A DNA stretch of 64,000 bases from contig JANOYV010000138.1 in NCBI GenBank assembly GCA_031429105.1, positions 89,335-153,334 on the forward strand, read 5' to 3'. The position numbers and the translations under genes were made by a program. Under the pieces are notes generated by a model. It ran no database searches, was not told the DNA's origin, and saw only the letters and a list, made by a program, of their open reading frames with translations. Below are positions 1 through 8,739 of the stretch, in pieces. This DNA is from JAKFWF01 sp031429105. Lineage in GTDB: Bacteria; Pseudomonadota; Alphaproteobacteria; Rhizobiales; Hyphomicrobiaceae. The number at the start of each line of letters is the position of its first letter. The stretch's first letter is position 1.

Positions 1-1
1 G

Positions 2-97
2 ATGCTCGACGTGCGCTGGAAGCGGGCCATGGAAGGCGCGAGCGGCGCACTGCTCATGGCCGCCGGATTGTGGCTTGCAACGACGCGGCGCGCGTAA
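2..97 (+). CDS. LysE/RhtB-type exporter, C-terminal fragment
   Basis: An open frame enters from the left edge and stops at TAA 95-97. The 31 visible residues contain a short basic stretch followed by a hydrophobic segment (SGALLMAAGLWLA) and a basic TTRRA end. This is how LysE/RhtB amino-acid exporters usually finish: a last membrane helix after an RxxxxxxG motif. Only the tail is in the window, so substrate and start cannot be judged. The downstream EamA exporter starts 6 bases later, so the two are probably co-transcribed. Confidence 0.5.
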   Translation: MLDVRWKRAMEGASGALLMAAGLWLATTRRA

Positions 98-103
98 TTC
101 GCG

Positions 104-976
104 ATGTCAGCAAAAGCCGCGGCGCTGGCGATGTTGGTCGCCCTGATCTGGGGCTTCAACTTCGTCGTGATGAAGTGGGGCGTGGCGCACGTGCCACCGC
201 TGCTGCTGTTAACCCTTCGGTTTTCCTGCGCGGCGGTACCGGCTGTATTCTTTATTGCGAGACCGCCGCTGCCTTGGGCAATGATCGTCGGTTATGCAGC
301 GGCCTTCGGCGTTGTGAAATTCGCTCTGCTGTTTTTCGCCTTCAAACTCGGCATGACGGCAGGCGTCGGATCGGTGCTGCTGCAGGCGCAGGTATTTTTT
401 ACGGTCGTGTTCGCAAGCGTCCTGTCGCCTGAGCGACCAACGGGAGAGCAAACAGCGGCCCTTGTAGTTGCAGCAGTTGGGCTCGGCGTCATTGGCTGGG
501 GAAGTGCGTCGGGACCGATCGGAGCGGCGCCGTTTGCGCTCGTCGTAGCGGCTGCCGCCAGCTGGGGTGTCGCCAATATGATTTCGAAGCGGGCGGGCAA
601 ATTTGAGCCACTCGGCTTTGTCGTGTGGACGAGTGCAGCCGCCGTTCCGCCGTTGCTGGCGTTGTCGTTGCTCTTCGAAGGGCCAACGGAGATTGCCGCG
701 GCATTGAGTTCATTATCGTGGACAGCGTTGGGTGCGATTTTTTATCTCGCCTACCCGGTGACGTTGCTGGCCTTGGCGATCTGGTCATGGCTGCTCGCCC
801 GCTACGACGCAGCAGTCGTTGCACCCTATGCGCTCCTGGTCCCAGTGTTCGGCTTGACCAGCGCGGCGCTGGTCCTGGGTGAAGTTCCAAGCACGCTGAG
901 CCTTATCGGCAGTGCGATGATTGTGGCAGCGCTGGGCCTCAATACCTGGGCGGGATGGCGGCGGTCGACGTCATGA
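104..976 (+). CDS. EamA/DMT family transporter
   Basis: This 290-residue protein is almost entirely hydrophobic, with about ten predicted membrane helices in two repeated halves, the layout of the drug/metabolite transporter superfamily. The first helix reads ALIWGFNFVVMKWG, the usual EamA opening. The second half starts near residue 145 with ASWGVANMISKRAG. It resembles the O-acetylserine/cysteine-type exporters (YdeD-like), but substrate cannot be read from sequence. No good Shine-Dalgarno precedes the ATG; the gene follows the LysE-type stop by 6 bases, so translational coupling is likely. The next gene converges on it 19 bases downstream. Confidence 0.85.
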   Translation: MSAKAAALAMLVALIWGFNFVVMKWGVAHVPPLLLLTLRFSCAAVPAVFFIARPPLPWAMIVGYAAAFGVVKFALLFFAFKLGMTAGVGSVLLQAQVFFTVVFASVLSPERPTGEQTAALVVAAVGLGVIGWGSASGPIGAAPFALVVAAAASWGVANMISKRAGKFEPLGFVVWTSAAAVPPLLALSLLFEGPTEIAAALSSLSWTALGAIFYLAYPVTLLALAIWSWLLARYDAAVVAPYALLVPVFGLTSAALVLGEVPSTLSLIGSAMIVAALGLNTWAGWRRSTS

Positions 977-995
977 GACGAGCGCCATCGCCGGA

Positions 996-2198
996 TTAGC
1001 TCGAATGGGCAACTGCCGTGTCGGACAGGTATGCCATCGCCGCCTGCACGCCGCCGGATTTATGCGGCACCTTCGCTAAGGCCAACCCCATTTCGACACC
1101 AGCGAGCGTGCCAAGGATCGTCAGATCGTTAGTGTCGCCCAGATGCCCGATGCGGAAGACCCGACCGGCGACTTTCGACAATCCGGTGCCAAGTGACATG
1201 TCGAAATTCTCAAGGACGATTTTGCGGAAGGCATCGGCGTTATGGCCTTCGGGCAGCATCACAGCGGTCAGCACGGGTGAGAAATGATGTGGGTTGGTAC
1301 ATAGGTTTTCGAGACCCCAGGCCGTTACCGCGCGGCGCGTCGCCTCGGCGTGGCGCTCGTGGCGGGCGAACACGCGGTCCAAGCCTTCCTCGTGCAGCAT
1401 GTCGATGGCTTCGGCCAACGCATACAGCATGTTGGTGGCCGGGGTGTAGGGGAAGTAGCCCGCCTTGTTGTGCGGGATCATCTCCTCCCACGACCAGAAC
1501 AGCTTTGGCAGCGTCGACGTTTTGGCGGCGGCAATCGCCTTGTCTGAAATCGCGTTGAACGAAATGCCGGGCGGCAACATCAAACCCTTCTGCGAGCCAG
1601 AGACAGTAACATCGACTCCCCATTCGTCGTGCCGGTAGTCGGCGGAGGCGAGGCCCGAAATGGTATCGACCATGAGCAGCGCCGGGTGCTTGGCTGCATC
1701 AATCGCGTGGCGAATTTCATCGATCCGCGAGGTCGCACCGGTCGAGGTTTCGTTGTGCACGACGCAAACGGCCTTGATCGTGTGCGCCGTGTCAGCCTTC
1801 AATCGCGTCTCGATCTGCGCCGGATCGACGCCGGCGCGCCAATCCGATGCGATGAACTCGGCGTGGATGCCGAGCTTGGTCGCCATGGTCTTCCACAGCG
1901 AAGCAAAATGACCGGTCTCGTACATCAGGACGTGATCGCCCGGTGACAATACGTTGGCGAGGGCTGCCTCCCACGCGCCAGTGCCGGACGCCGGGTAGAT
2001 GATCACCGGGTTCTTCGTCTTGAAGATCGTCTTGATACCGGTCAGCACGCGATGTCCCAGCTTCTGGAAATCGGGGCCGCGATGATCGAGCACCGGCATC
2101 GCCATGGCGCGCAGGATGCGATCCGGCACGGGTGAGGGGCCGGGGATCTGCAGGAAATGACGGCCGGCGCGACGTGGTGGCTGGTTCGTAGACGACAT
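996..2198 (-). CDS. Class V aminotransferase (serine/alanine-glyoxylate type)
   Basis: This is a 400-residue PLP enzyme of the alanine-glyoxylate / serine-glyoxylate aminotransferase family. Visible signs are the N-terminal IPGPSPVPDRIL, LDHRGPDF, the PASGTGAWEAALAN turn, MVDTISGLAS with the PLP-contacting Asp, and the lysine in SGSQKGLMLPPG that would form the Schiff base. Its role would be amino-group transfer from serine or alanine to glyoxylate. The frame is open further upstream, but ATG 2196-2198 has GGAG about 8 bases before it and gives the normal family length. It diverges from a glycolate/lactate-type dehydrogenase across a 134-bp region with two inverted repeats, which fits a shared glyoxylate/2-hydroxyacid pathway. 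Confidence 0.88.
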   Translation of the reverse strand: MSSTNQPPRRAGRHFLQIPGPSPVPDRILRAMAMPVLDHRGPDFQKLGHRVLTGIKTIFKTKNPVIIYPASGTGAWEAALANVLSPGDHVLMYETGHFASLWKTMATKLGIHAEFIASDWRAGVDPAQIETRLKADTAHTIKAVCVVHNETSTGATSRIDEIRHAIDAAKHPALLMVDTISGLASADYRHDEWGVDVTVSGSQKGLMLPPGISFNAISDKAIAAAKTSTLPKLFWSWEEMIPHNKAGYFPYTPATNMLYALAEAIDMLHEEGLDRVFARHERHAEATRRAVTAWGLENLCTNPHHFSPVLTAVMLPEGHNADAFRKIVLENFDMSLGTGLSKVAGRVFRIGHLGDTNDLTILGTLAGVEMGLALAKVPHKSGGVQAAMAYLSDTAVAHSS

Positions 2199-2266
2199 CG
2201 TGGTCACTCCGGCTGAATTGCACCAACCCGCAGTGGTGGGCGCTGATAACTCATCTTGACCTAATC

Positions 2267-2288
2267 TTAATTTTGCATTCAAAATTAA
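2267..2288. promoter_or_regulatory. Perfect inverted repeat in a divergent promoter region
   Basis: TTAATTTTG and CAAAATTAA form perfect 9-bp arms around CATT. The site lies in the AT-rich region between the aminotransferase and the FAD/Fe-S dehydrogenase, 45 bp before the chosen dehydrogenase start. A GntR/FCD regulator is encoded at the end of the same operon, so this is a candidate operator. That assignment is inference. Confidence 0.4.
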
Positions 2289-2292
2289 ATCA

Positions 2293-2307
2293 AGTAAAAT
2301 ATTTACT
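2293..2307. promoter_or_regulatory. Second inverted repeat in the same region
   Basis: AGTAAA-ATA-TTTACT is a perfect 6-bp dyad just downstream of the larger repeat and 25 bp before the dehydrogenase start. It could be a second half of a regulator site, or simply AT-rich promoter sequence. Confidence 0.3.
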
Positions 2308-2332
2308 CCTTGAACGAGGCAATAGCTGCGCC

Positions 2333-5326
2333 ATGAACATCCACGTGAAGCCGTCCGACGCAGGCATCGACCACGGGTTGGCAAAACGGCTAAACTCGGA
2401 AATCGAAGGCGAGGTGCTGTTTGATCGGTTCTCACGCGGTCGTTATGCGACGGATGCGTCGATCTATCAGATCGAGCCGCTCGGCGTCATCGTGCCGAAG
2501 ACCGACGCGGATGTGCTGGCAGCGGTCCAAATCGCGCGCGAGGCTGGCGTACCGCTTCTGCCGCGCGGCGGCGGCACGTCGCAATCGGGCCAGACGGTTG
2601 GCCGTGCGCTCGTCATCGACTTCACGAAACATTTAAACAAAATCACCGCAACCGATTTTGCGGCACGTACAGCCTGGGTCGAGCCCGGCATTGTGCTCGA
2701 CGAACTCAACCGGCAAATCAAAGGCTCCGGATTGTTCTTCCCCGTCGATGTCTCGACCTCGAGCCGGGCGACGATCGGCGGCATGACTGGTAACAACTCC
2801 TGCGGCACGCGCTCGATCCGTTACGGTATCATGCGTGACAATGTCGAGGCGATCGATGCAGTGCTGGCGGATGGCAGCCTTGGTCGATTTAGTGACGAAA
2901 CACCTGAGCTGCCAATTGCACATCTATCGCGCGATCTGCTTGCACTCGGGGCCCGTGAGGCCGATCACATTCGCACTGCGTTCCCTGACGTATCGCGCCG
3001 CGTGGGCGGCTATCTGATCGATGCACTTCTGCCGTCGGCTCAGCCAATCAACCTCGCGACGTTGCTGTGCGGGTCGGAGGGTACGCTCGCGATGTCCCGG
3101 CGGATCAAAGTCAAACTTTCGAGCCAGCCGAAGAACCGCGCACTCGGGGTCTGTCACTTTCCGAAGTTCCGCAGTGCCATGGAGGCCGCCCAGCACATCG
3201 TCAAACTCGGACCCGTTGCGGTTGAAGTCGTCGACCGCACGCTGATCGAACTGGCGAGTGATATCGCCATGTTCCGCCCCGTCATGGACGCCTACGTGAA
3301 GGGGCGTCCTGACGCGCTGCTGCTCGTTGAGTTTGCCGAAGACGATCCAGCGGAGAACCTTCGTCGTCTCGATCAGCTTGATGAACTGATGGGCGATCTG
3401 GGCCTGCCGAACGCCGTCGTGAAGGTCGCAGACAGCGCTGGTCAAACGGCGATCTGGAGCGTGCGCACATCGGGCCTCAACATCATGATGTCGATGAAGT
3501 CGGAAGGTAAGCCCGTCTCCTTTATCGAGGACTGCGCCGTACCGCTTGAGCATCTGGCCGACTATACCGAACGGCTGACGGAAGTGTTCGAAAAGCATGG
3601 CACGCGCGGCACCTGGTATGCGCATGCGTCCGTCGGCTGCCTGCATGTGCGCCCAGTCCTCAATCTCAAATTGGAGAAAGACGCGAGCACCATGCGGGCG
3701 ATCGCACAAGAAGCCTTCGCGATGGTCAAGGCATATAAGGGATCGCACTCGGGCGAACATGGCGATGGTCTCGTGCGCTCCGAATTCCACGAGATGATGT
3801 ACGGGCGCAAAACCGTCGAGATCTTCGAGGCGGTGAAGGATCGGTTTGATCCAGACGGGCTGATGAACCCCGGCAAGATCGTGCGCGCGCCCCGCATGAA
3901 TGATCGCACGTTGTTTAGATACAAGCCGGATTACGGCGTGTCTCAGATCACGCCAACTCTCGATTGGTCGACTTATCCAGGCGGCGCTGGCGGTTTTCAA
4001 GGTGCGGTCGAAATGTGCAACAACAACGGCGAATGCCGCAAGCATGTTTCGAATGTGATGTGCCCGAGCTTCCGCGTCACCGGCAACGAGATCGACGTCA
4101 CGCGCGGGCGCGCGAACACGCTGCGGCTCGCGCTCTCGGGACAACTTGGGCCCGACGCGCTGTCGTCTGACGAAATGCTGGAGACGATGAAGCTGTGTGT
4201 GTCGTGCAAGGCATGCCGTCGCGAATGCCCAACGGGCGTCGATATGGCGAAGATGAAGATCGAAGTGCTGGCCGCAGCCAACAAGCGTCGCGCGCTGCCG
4301 TGGAAGGATTGGTTGATCGCCTATCTGCCGCGCTATGCGCCCTATGCGCGCCGTCTATCGGGCCTCATGAACTTGCGGGATCAGGTGCCAGGCTTGGCGC
4401 GGTTGAGCGAGCGATTGCTTGGACTATCGGCGAAGCGAAAGTTGCCGCAGTGGCGCAGTGGTGGGTTTAACCTACCCTCCACTTTCTTACCCTCCCTCCT
4501 CGAGGGGGGAGGGAGGGAAGAATTTGGAGAAGGGAGATCTAGTCAAGAGACGCAGGCTGGTAGAAGGGCAGTAACGGAGAAAAGAGACGTCGCAATTTTT
4601 GCTGACACGTTCAACTCGAACTTCGAGCCGGAAAATCTGCACGCAGCGGTCGATGTGCTCATCGCGCTCGGCTACCGCGTCCATCAAGTGCACTCGACAT
4701 CGGGTCGGCGCGTGTGCTGTGGGCGCACGTTTTTGGCAGCTGGGCTCGTTGATCAAGCCCGCGCCGAAGCCAAACGCTTCACCGAAGCCGTGCAGCCTTT
4801 CGTCGAACGCGGCGTACCCATTATCGGGCTGGAGCCGTCGTGCCTGTTCACGCTCAAGGATGAGTTCTCATCGCTATTGCCGGGCGCTGAGACCACGGCG
4901 CTCGCGCCGCTCGCATTCCTCTTCGAAGACTTCATTGCAGCCGAGATCGATGCGGGGCGTATCAAAGGGAAAATCGCAAAGCACGACGCCAAGGTGCTGT
5001 TGCACGGCCACTGCCACCAGAAATCGTTCAACGTGATGCCAGCCGTTGCCAAGGCCCTTGGGTTGATTGATGGGCTGCACCTCGAAGTCGTCGAAAGCAG
5101 CTGCTGCGGGATGGCGGGTGCCTTCGGCTATGCAGCCGACACCTACGATACGTCGATGGCGATGGGCGAGGTATCGCTGTTACCTGCTGTGCGCAAAGCC
5201 GACGCTGAAACGATCATTGCGGCGGATGGCTTCTCGTGCCGCCATCAGATCCACGATGGAACGGGGCGCAAGGCCCGACATGTCGCCAGCATCATGCGCG
5301 ATGCGCTTAAATCAGGAGCCGTGTGA
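2333..5326 (+). CDS. FAD-binding and Fe-S-binding 2-hydroxyacid dehydrogenase
   Basis: This is a 997-residue fusion of a GlcD/D-lactate-dehydrogenase-type FAD half and a GlcF-like Fe-S half. The FAD-binding region has PRGGGTSQSGQTVG (about residues 75-90) and GGMTGNNSCGTRSIRYG. The FAD-oxidase C-terminal domain has SGEHGDGLVRSEF and ends at DPDGLMNPGK. The second half has CNNNGECRKH and CVSCKACRRECPTG (4Fe-4S ligands), then CCG-type motifs CCGRTF, GHCHQK and SCCGMAGAFGY. It would oxidise a D-2-hydroxyacid such as glycolate or D-lactate and pass electrons to the membrane. The frame is open from TTG 2273, but ATG 2333 is preferred. About residues 712-750 are a low-complexity insert encoded by a palindromic element. 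The stop overlaps the GntR start. Confidence 0.88.
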   Translation: MNIHVKPSDAGIDHGLAKRLNSEIEGEVLFDRFSRGRYATDASIYQIEPLGVIVPKTDADVLAAVQIAREAGVPLLPRGGGTSQSGQTVGRALVIDFTKHLNKITATDFAARTAWVEPGIVLDELNRQIKGSGLFFPVDVSTSSRATIGGMTGNNSCGTRSIRYGIMRDNVEAIDAVLADGSLGRFSDETPELPIAHLSRDLLALGAREADHIRTAFPDVSRRVGGYLIDALLPSAQPINLATLLCGSEGTLAMSRRIKVKLSSQPKNRALGVCHFPKFRSAMEAAQHIVKLGPVAVEVVDRTLIELASDIAMFRPVMDAYVKGRPDALLLVEFAEDDPAENLRRLDQLDELMGDLGLPNAVVKVADSAGQTAIWSVRTSGLNIMMSMKSEGKPVSFIEDCAVPLEHLADYTERLTEVFEKHGTRGTWYAHASVGCLHVRPVLNLKLEKDASTMRAIAQEAFAMVKAYKGSHSGEHGDGLVRSEFHEMMYGRKTVEIFEAVKDRFDPDGLMNPGKIVRAPRMNDRTLFRYKPDYGVSQITPTLDWSTYPGGAGGFQGAVEMCNNNGECRKHVSNVMCPSFRVTGNEIDVTRGRANTLRLALSGQLGPDALSSDEMLETMKLCVSCKACRRECPTGVDMAKMKIEVLAAANKRRALPWKDWLIAYLPRYAPYARRLSGLMNLRDQVPGLARLSERLLGLSAKRKLPQWRSGGFNLPSTFLPSLLEGGGREEFGEGRSSQETQAGRRAVTEKRDVAIFADTFNSNFEPENLHAAVDVLIALGYRVHQVHSTSGRRVCCGRTFLAAGLVDQARAEAKRFTEAVQPFVERGVPIIGLEPSCLFTLKDEFSSLLPGAETTALAPLAFLFEDFIAAEIDAGRIKGKIAKHDAKVLLHGHCHQKSFNVMPAVAKALGLIDGLHLEVVESSCCGMAGAFGYAADTYDTSMAMGEVSLLPAVRKADAETIIAADGFSCRHQIHDGTGRKARHVASIMRDALKSGAV
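4475..4534. repeat. Palindromic element inserted in-frame in a coding region
   Basis: The core arms CCCTCCCTCC (4490-4499) and GGAGGGAGGG (4508-4517) are perfectly complementary around an 8-base loop. The pairing extends outwards: TTCTT (4484-4488) pairs with AAGAA (4518-4522), and CTCC (4477-4480) pairs with GGAG (4526-4529), with small bulges. It lies in the linker between two domains of the dehydrogenase and keeps the reading frame. It has the form of a mobile intragenic palindrome rather than normal protein sequence. Confidence 0.65.
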
Positions 5327-6060
5327 TGGTGCATAAAACATCCATCGACACGCCGGGTGTTGAAACAGGCGGCGTCCGTCCGCGTGAAGCGATCCTGCGC
5401 CTGTCACTGCACGATCAATTGCTAGGTCGGCTGCGAGCGATGATCATCGAGGGCGAACTTTTGCCTGAGACCAAGATTGACGAGAAAGATCTGTGCGCGC
5501 GCTTCGGCGTCTCGCGCACGCCGTTACGTGAAGCGTTGAAGGTTCTGGCCTCGGAGGGGCTGGTCACGTTGATCGCTCATCGCGGTGCGATTGTCGCCCC
5601 CCTCGACATGGACGAGCTATCGGCAGCGTTTCCAGTGATGGGATCCCTCGAAGCGCTGGCCGGCGAGTTGGCGGCCAAGCATGCCGATGAGTGGGAGATT
5701 GCGGAGGTCGCGCGACTGCAGGGGCAACTTGTCGATATGCACAGAGGTGGCAATCTGCGTGGTTATTTTGAGATCAACAAGATGATCCACGAAATCATTC
5801 TCAATGCAGCACGCAACCCAGTGCTCACGCAACTCTATGGGCAGGTTGCATTGAAAGTGCGCCGCGCGCGGTTTACCGCCAACATGAGCCCTGACCGCTG
5901 GGCCGAGGCGATTGCCGAGCACGCAATGATCCTGAAGGCCTTGCAGCAACGCGACGGCAAAAAATTATCCGCGATCCTGCGCGCCCACCTTGATCATAAG
6001 TTCGAAACGGTACAGGCAGCGCGGGAGCATGGTCGTCGCCGTCGCAGTGTGCAAAATTAG
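5326..6060 (+). CDS. GntR family regulator with FCD domain
   Basis: This 244-residue DNA-binding regulator has a winged-helix GntR domain near residues 25-95 (LLGRLRAMIIEGEL, GVSRTPLREALKVLASEGLV), followed by an all-helical FCD ligand domain containing EINKMIHEIILNAARNP and a late AEHAMILKAL helix with metal-ligand-type His. The upstream stop TGA 5324-5326 shares one base with ATG 5326, and AGGAG 5314-5318 lies 7 bases before it. The overlapping GTG 5323 is too close to that site. FadR/FCD regulators commonly sense organic acids and control the adjoining dehydrogenase operon, so lactate/glycolate-responsive control is the likely role. Confidence 0.88.
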   Translation: MVHKTSIDTPGVETGGVRPREAILRLSLHDQLLGRLRAMIIEGELLPETKIDEKDLCARFGVSRTPLREALKVLASEGLVTLIAHRGAIVAPLDMDELSAAFPVMGSLEALAGELAAKHADEWEIAEVARLQGQLVDMHRGGNLRGYFEINKMIHEIILNAARNPVLTQLYGQVALKVRRARFTANMSPDRWAEAIAEHAMILKALQQRDGKKLSAILRAHLDHKFETVQAAREHGRRRRSVQN

Positions 6061-6166
6061 GGTTAGCAATGCTCGCGATACTGGTGTCACAAGGAGCGCT
6101 CAGTTGCGCTAGGTTCGGCCATCGACGACAACTACTTTTGAGCCGAGATCTCGATTGGGGAACCTG

Positions 6167-8146
6167 ATGCAAAAAATTGCACTTGCCGGTGCCGTGGCGG
6201 CGGGTCTTGCCGTCATCGGGCTGCTGGGCGTTCCAGCCTGGATGCAGCATCGTGTCGAAGCGGAAGTCGACGCGGTTTTCGCAACCCTGCAAGCAGCAGG
6301 GGTAACCGCGACGCACGGGCCCGTCACATACGATTATTGGAGCCGCACGCTCACGATCCCAACGCTTGGTCTCGCGACAGCGGGCGAGGGCGATCTCAAG
6401 ACAATCGTGGCGACCATTGTCGCACACGGATTGACGAGAGAGGGCGGCGCCATTCTGGCCGATCAGGTCGAGGTTACCGGGCTCGAAATAAAGCTTGCGG
6501 CGACCAAGGACGAGCCTTGGACATTCGCACAAGCAATCCCGAAGCTTACGGTCACGAAGTTCGCCGCGCCGGAAATGCTGCCGCGCTCAGGTTCAACGCT
6601 TGAGTTGATGCGCTATCTGGCCAAAGTGAAGGCTGCGGTTGTCGACGTGCCGCAAGGTGAAGCGGGCTTCGAGGCCCAGCAGGTTGGAGGAGCTGGCTTA
6701 TTCAATCGCGGCAAAATGAAGTATCTCTATACCAACGTCACCATCAAAAATCTGCGCGACGGCTATATCGGTGCGCTTAACGTCGACAAGATCGCCTTGG
6801 CAAGCGACCCGTCGGCAGGTGGTGTGAAGGGGTTGTTGAATGGCTACGCCAGTGCCGACATGGATCTGCTGACCATGCTGTCCCTTTACGGCGTCGAGGC
6901 GCCAGCAAGACCCGCAACCGACGGATACGTGCGTGTGCAGGGCAAGACGACGATGGGCACCTACACATTTTCGGTTGGGCCGGGCATGAATATGACGGTC
7001 GATTCCGTCACATCGGGCGATCTTGCGATTGATCCGACGAAGTTCAATCGCTCGATTCTCGCCGACTTTATGAAGCTCTCACCACAGCCAGGAGTACGGC
7101 AATCTCCGTCCCAGACAGCCGACTTGGCGAACAAAGTTGTGCAACTGTACGAAAGTTTCAAGCTCGCCGATGTTGAAATGCGCGGGATGCGCATCACGAC
7201 CGCGTTCGGCCAGCCAGGTATGGGGATGGTGATCGGGTCGATGCGGATGGCGGGTTTCCAGAATGGGCGGCTCGCCGAATTCGCGATCAATGATATGGCA
7301 CTGACGATCCCGGGCGTTCCTCTGGTGAAAATCGGTCATCTGTCGCTGGCAGGGTTGGACATGGCCCGGATCATGCGCACAACGGCTGTGTCGGGCGCCG
7401 GACTACCTCCCTCAGCAGGGCAATCATTGGCACTGTTCAGTGCCCTCGAAGGCTTCGAAGTTCGCGACTACGACGTGCCGGATTTCAAATCTGGAAAGTT
7501 CATCGGGCGGATCGATACGCTTAAAACTGCTTGGGGCAAGTTCAGCAACGGTTTGCCAACGATCACCCGATTGACCATGAAAGCTCAAATGCCAATCGAT
7601 GACAGCCAACCCGCGTTCGCATTTCTCAAACCGTTGGGTCGTGAGCGGGTAGTGGTTACTTACGATATCGGCACCACGTGGAATGAGGCGACCCAGGCAC
7701 TGACCACCGCGCCGCTCACTTTGGAACTCGAAGGGCTCGGTGCGCTGTCGGGTAGCATCGTCCTCAACAGCGCAAGTCGTCAGCCGATCGGTCTGGACGC
7801 AGCGCGGATGTTGGCTGCATTTCAAGCGATGGACGTCGGCGCCATCACGCTAAAGGTACGCGATGGCGGCGGAACGAAGGCCTATATCGCCTCAGGCGCA
7901 AACGCTGCTGGCCCTCTTGTCGATGCCAAGGCACGGTTGATGGCAGCACCAGTGCCAAACGTCGGTGCGATCACGGTGCTTGATGCGGCGAGCCGCTTCC
8001 TCGACACCCCAGGGCAGACCCTCACCCTGACCCTCAACCCAAAGTCCAAGGTGAGCGTGTCCCAGTTTTCCGGTCCGGCCATGGCGGTTGATGGTGGTGC
8101 GGCCTTGCTCGACCTGTTCACCGTAGAAGCAGCCGTCGAAAAATAG
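6167..8146 (+). CDS. Exported or membrane-anchored protein of unknown function
   Basis: I do not recognise this 659-residue protein with confidence. It begins with a signal peptide or anchor (residues 5-25, IALAGAVAAGLAVIGLLGVPA), after which it is soluble and rich in alternating hydrophobic beta-type segments. These include repeated phrases such as YTNVTIKNLRDGYIGAL and GMRITTAFGQPGMGMVIGSM. The layout recalls DUF945/YdgA-like or AsmA-like periplasmic proteins, which is a guess. ATG 6167 is preferred because GGGGAA precedes it; the alternative TTG 6155 adds four residues. It stands alone, with a regulator upstream and a convergent thioesterase downstream. Confidence 0.7.
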   Translation: MQKIALAGAVAAGLAVIGLLGVPAWMQHRVEAEVDAVFATLQAAGVTATHGPVTYDYWSRTLTIPTLGLATAGEGDLKTIVATIVAHGLTREGGAILADQVEVTGLEIKLAATKDEPWTFAQAIPKLTVTKFAAPEMLPRSGSTLELMRYLAKVKAAVVDVPQGEAGFEAQQVGGAGLFNRGKMKYLYTNVTIKNLRDGYIGALNVDKIALASDPSAGGVKGLLNGYASADMDLLTMLSLYGVEAPARPATDGYVRVQGKTTMGTYTFSVGPGMNMTVDSVTSGDLAIDPTKFNRSILADFMKLSPQPGVRQSPSQTADLANKVVQLYESFKLADVEMRGMRITTAFGQPGMGMVIGSMRMAGFQNGRLAEFAINDMALTIPGVPLVKIGHLSLAGLDMARIMRTTAVSGAGLPPSAGQSLALFSALEGFEVRDYDVPDFKSGKFIGRIDTLKTAWGKFSNGLPTITRLTMKAQMPIDDSQPAFAFLKPLGRERVVVTYDIGTTWNEATQALTTAPLTLELEGLGALSGSIVLNSASRQPIGLDAARMLAAFQAMDVGAITLKVRDGGGTKAYIASGANAAGPLVDAKARLMAAPVPNVGAITVLDAASRFLDTPGQTLTLTLNPKSKVSVSQFSGPAMAVDGGAALLDLFTVEAAVEK

Positions 8147-8179
8147 ACGACCGCGCCGCCCGAAAGACAGCTCACGCGT

Positions 8180-8653
8180 TCAGTCGCGCCGGGGTGAGAG
8201 GCTTGCCATCCCTTCAATCGCTTCGCCGTTGCCGACGTATCGGAAGCTGCCCTGGGCGGTGACCAGCAGCAGGCCCTGTTCGTCACGGATTTCACCTGAG
8301 ACGGTGGCGATCTTCGCATGCACGCCTTCTAACCGACCGAAGGCACGCAGGATGCCACCCTTGGCCGGTGCAAGAAAGCTCGTCGTTAACGTAATCGTCA
8401 CGACCGCGCGCACGTTGCCCGGCACCGCGCACCAGGTGGCGGCATGGCCGAATGCGGCATCGAGGATCGTCAGGTATACGCCGCCATGGGTGTAGCCCAG
8501 GCTGTTCATGTGCTTGTTCTCCAGCACAAGCTCCATTTCGGCGTAGCCATTTTCCCAACGGATGCAACGATAACCGAGCAGGCTGCGGAAGCCGGATGGC
8601 TTGCCTGACATCGTCATACTGCGTGTGAGGGGTGGCTGCGGTGGTTGGCTCAT
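8180..8653 (-). CDS. PaaI-type hotdog-fold thioesterase
   Basis: This 157-residue hotdog-fold protein contains the PaaI-like signature HMNSLGYTHGGVYLTILDAAFG, in which Asn and the HGG turn contribute to the active site. It then has TITLTTSFLAPAKGG, IRDEQGLLLVTAQGSFRY and a short tail. It would hydrolyse acyl-CoA thioesters; the substrate is unknown. The frame is open much further upstream, but ATG 8651-8653 gives the family length. It diverges from the FAD-linked oxidase at 8740. Confidence 0.85.
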   Translation of the reverse strand: MSQPPQPPLTRSMTMSGKPSGFRSLLGYRCIRWENGYAEMELVLENKHMNSLGYTHGGVYLTILDAAFGHAATWCAVPGNVRAVVTITLTTSFLAPAKGGILRAFGRLEGVHAKIATVSGEIRDEQGLLLVTAQGSFRYVGNGEAIEGMASLSPRRD

Positions 8654-8739
8654 GGGTCCGTCTCTTGGCAGGGGGCGGTCGCACGTGCTTAAGCGTCCGC
8701 CAGCTTTGAATGCTTTGCCTAGCATAAGGATGATCATAA

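Noticed and set aside
2924..4144. 406-codon open frame on the minus strand
   Set aside because: It lies wholly within the FAD/Fe-S dehydrogenase gene, has no recognisable domain and an Arg/His-rich composition typical of an antisense shadow in GC-rich DNA.
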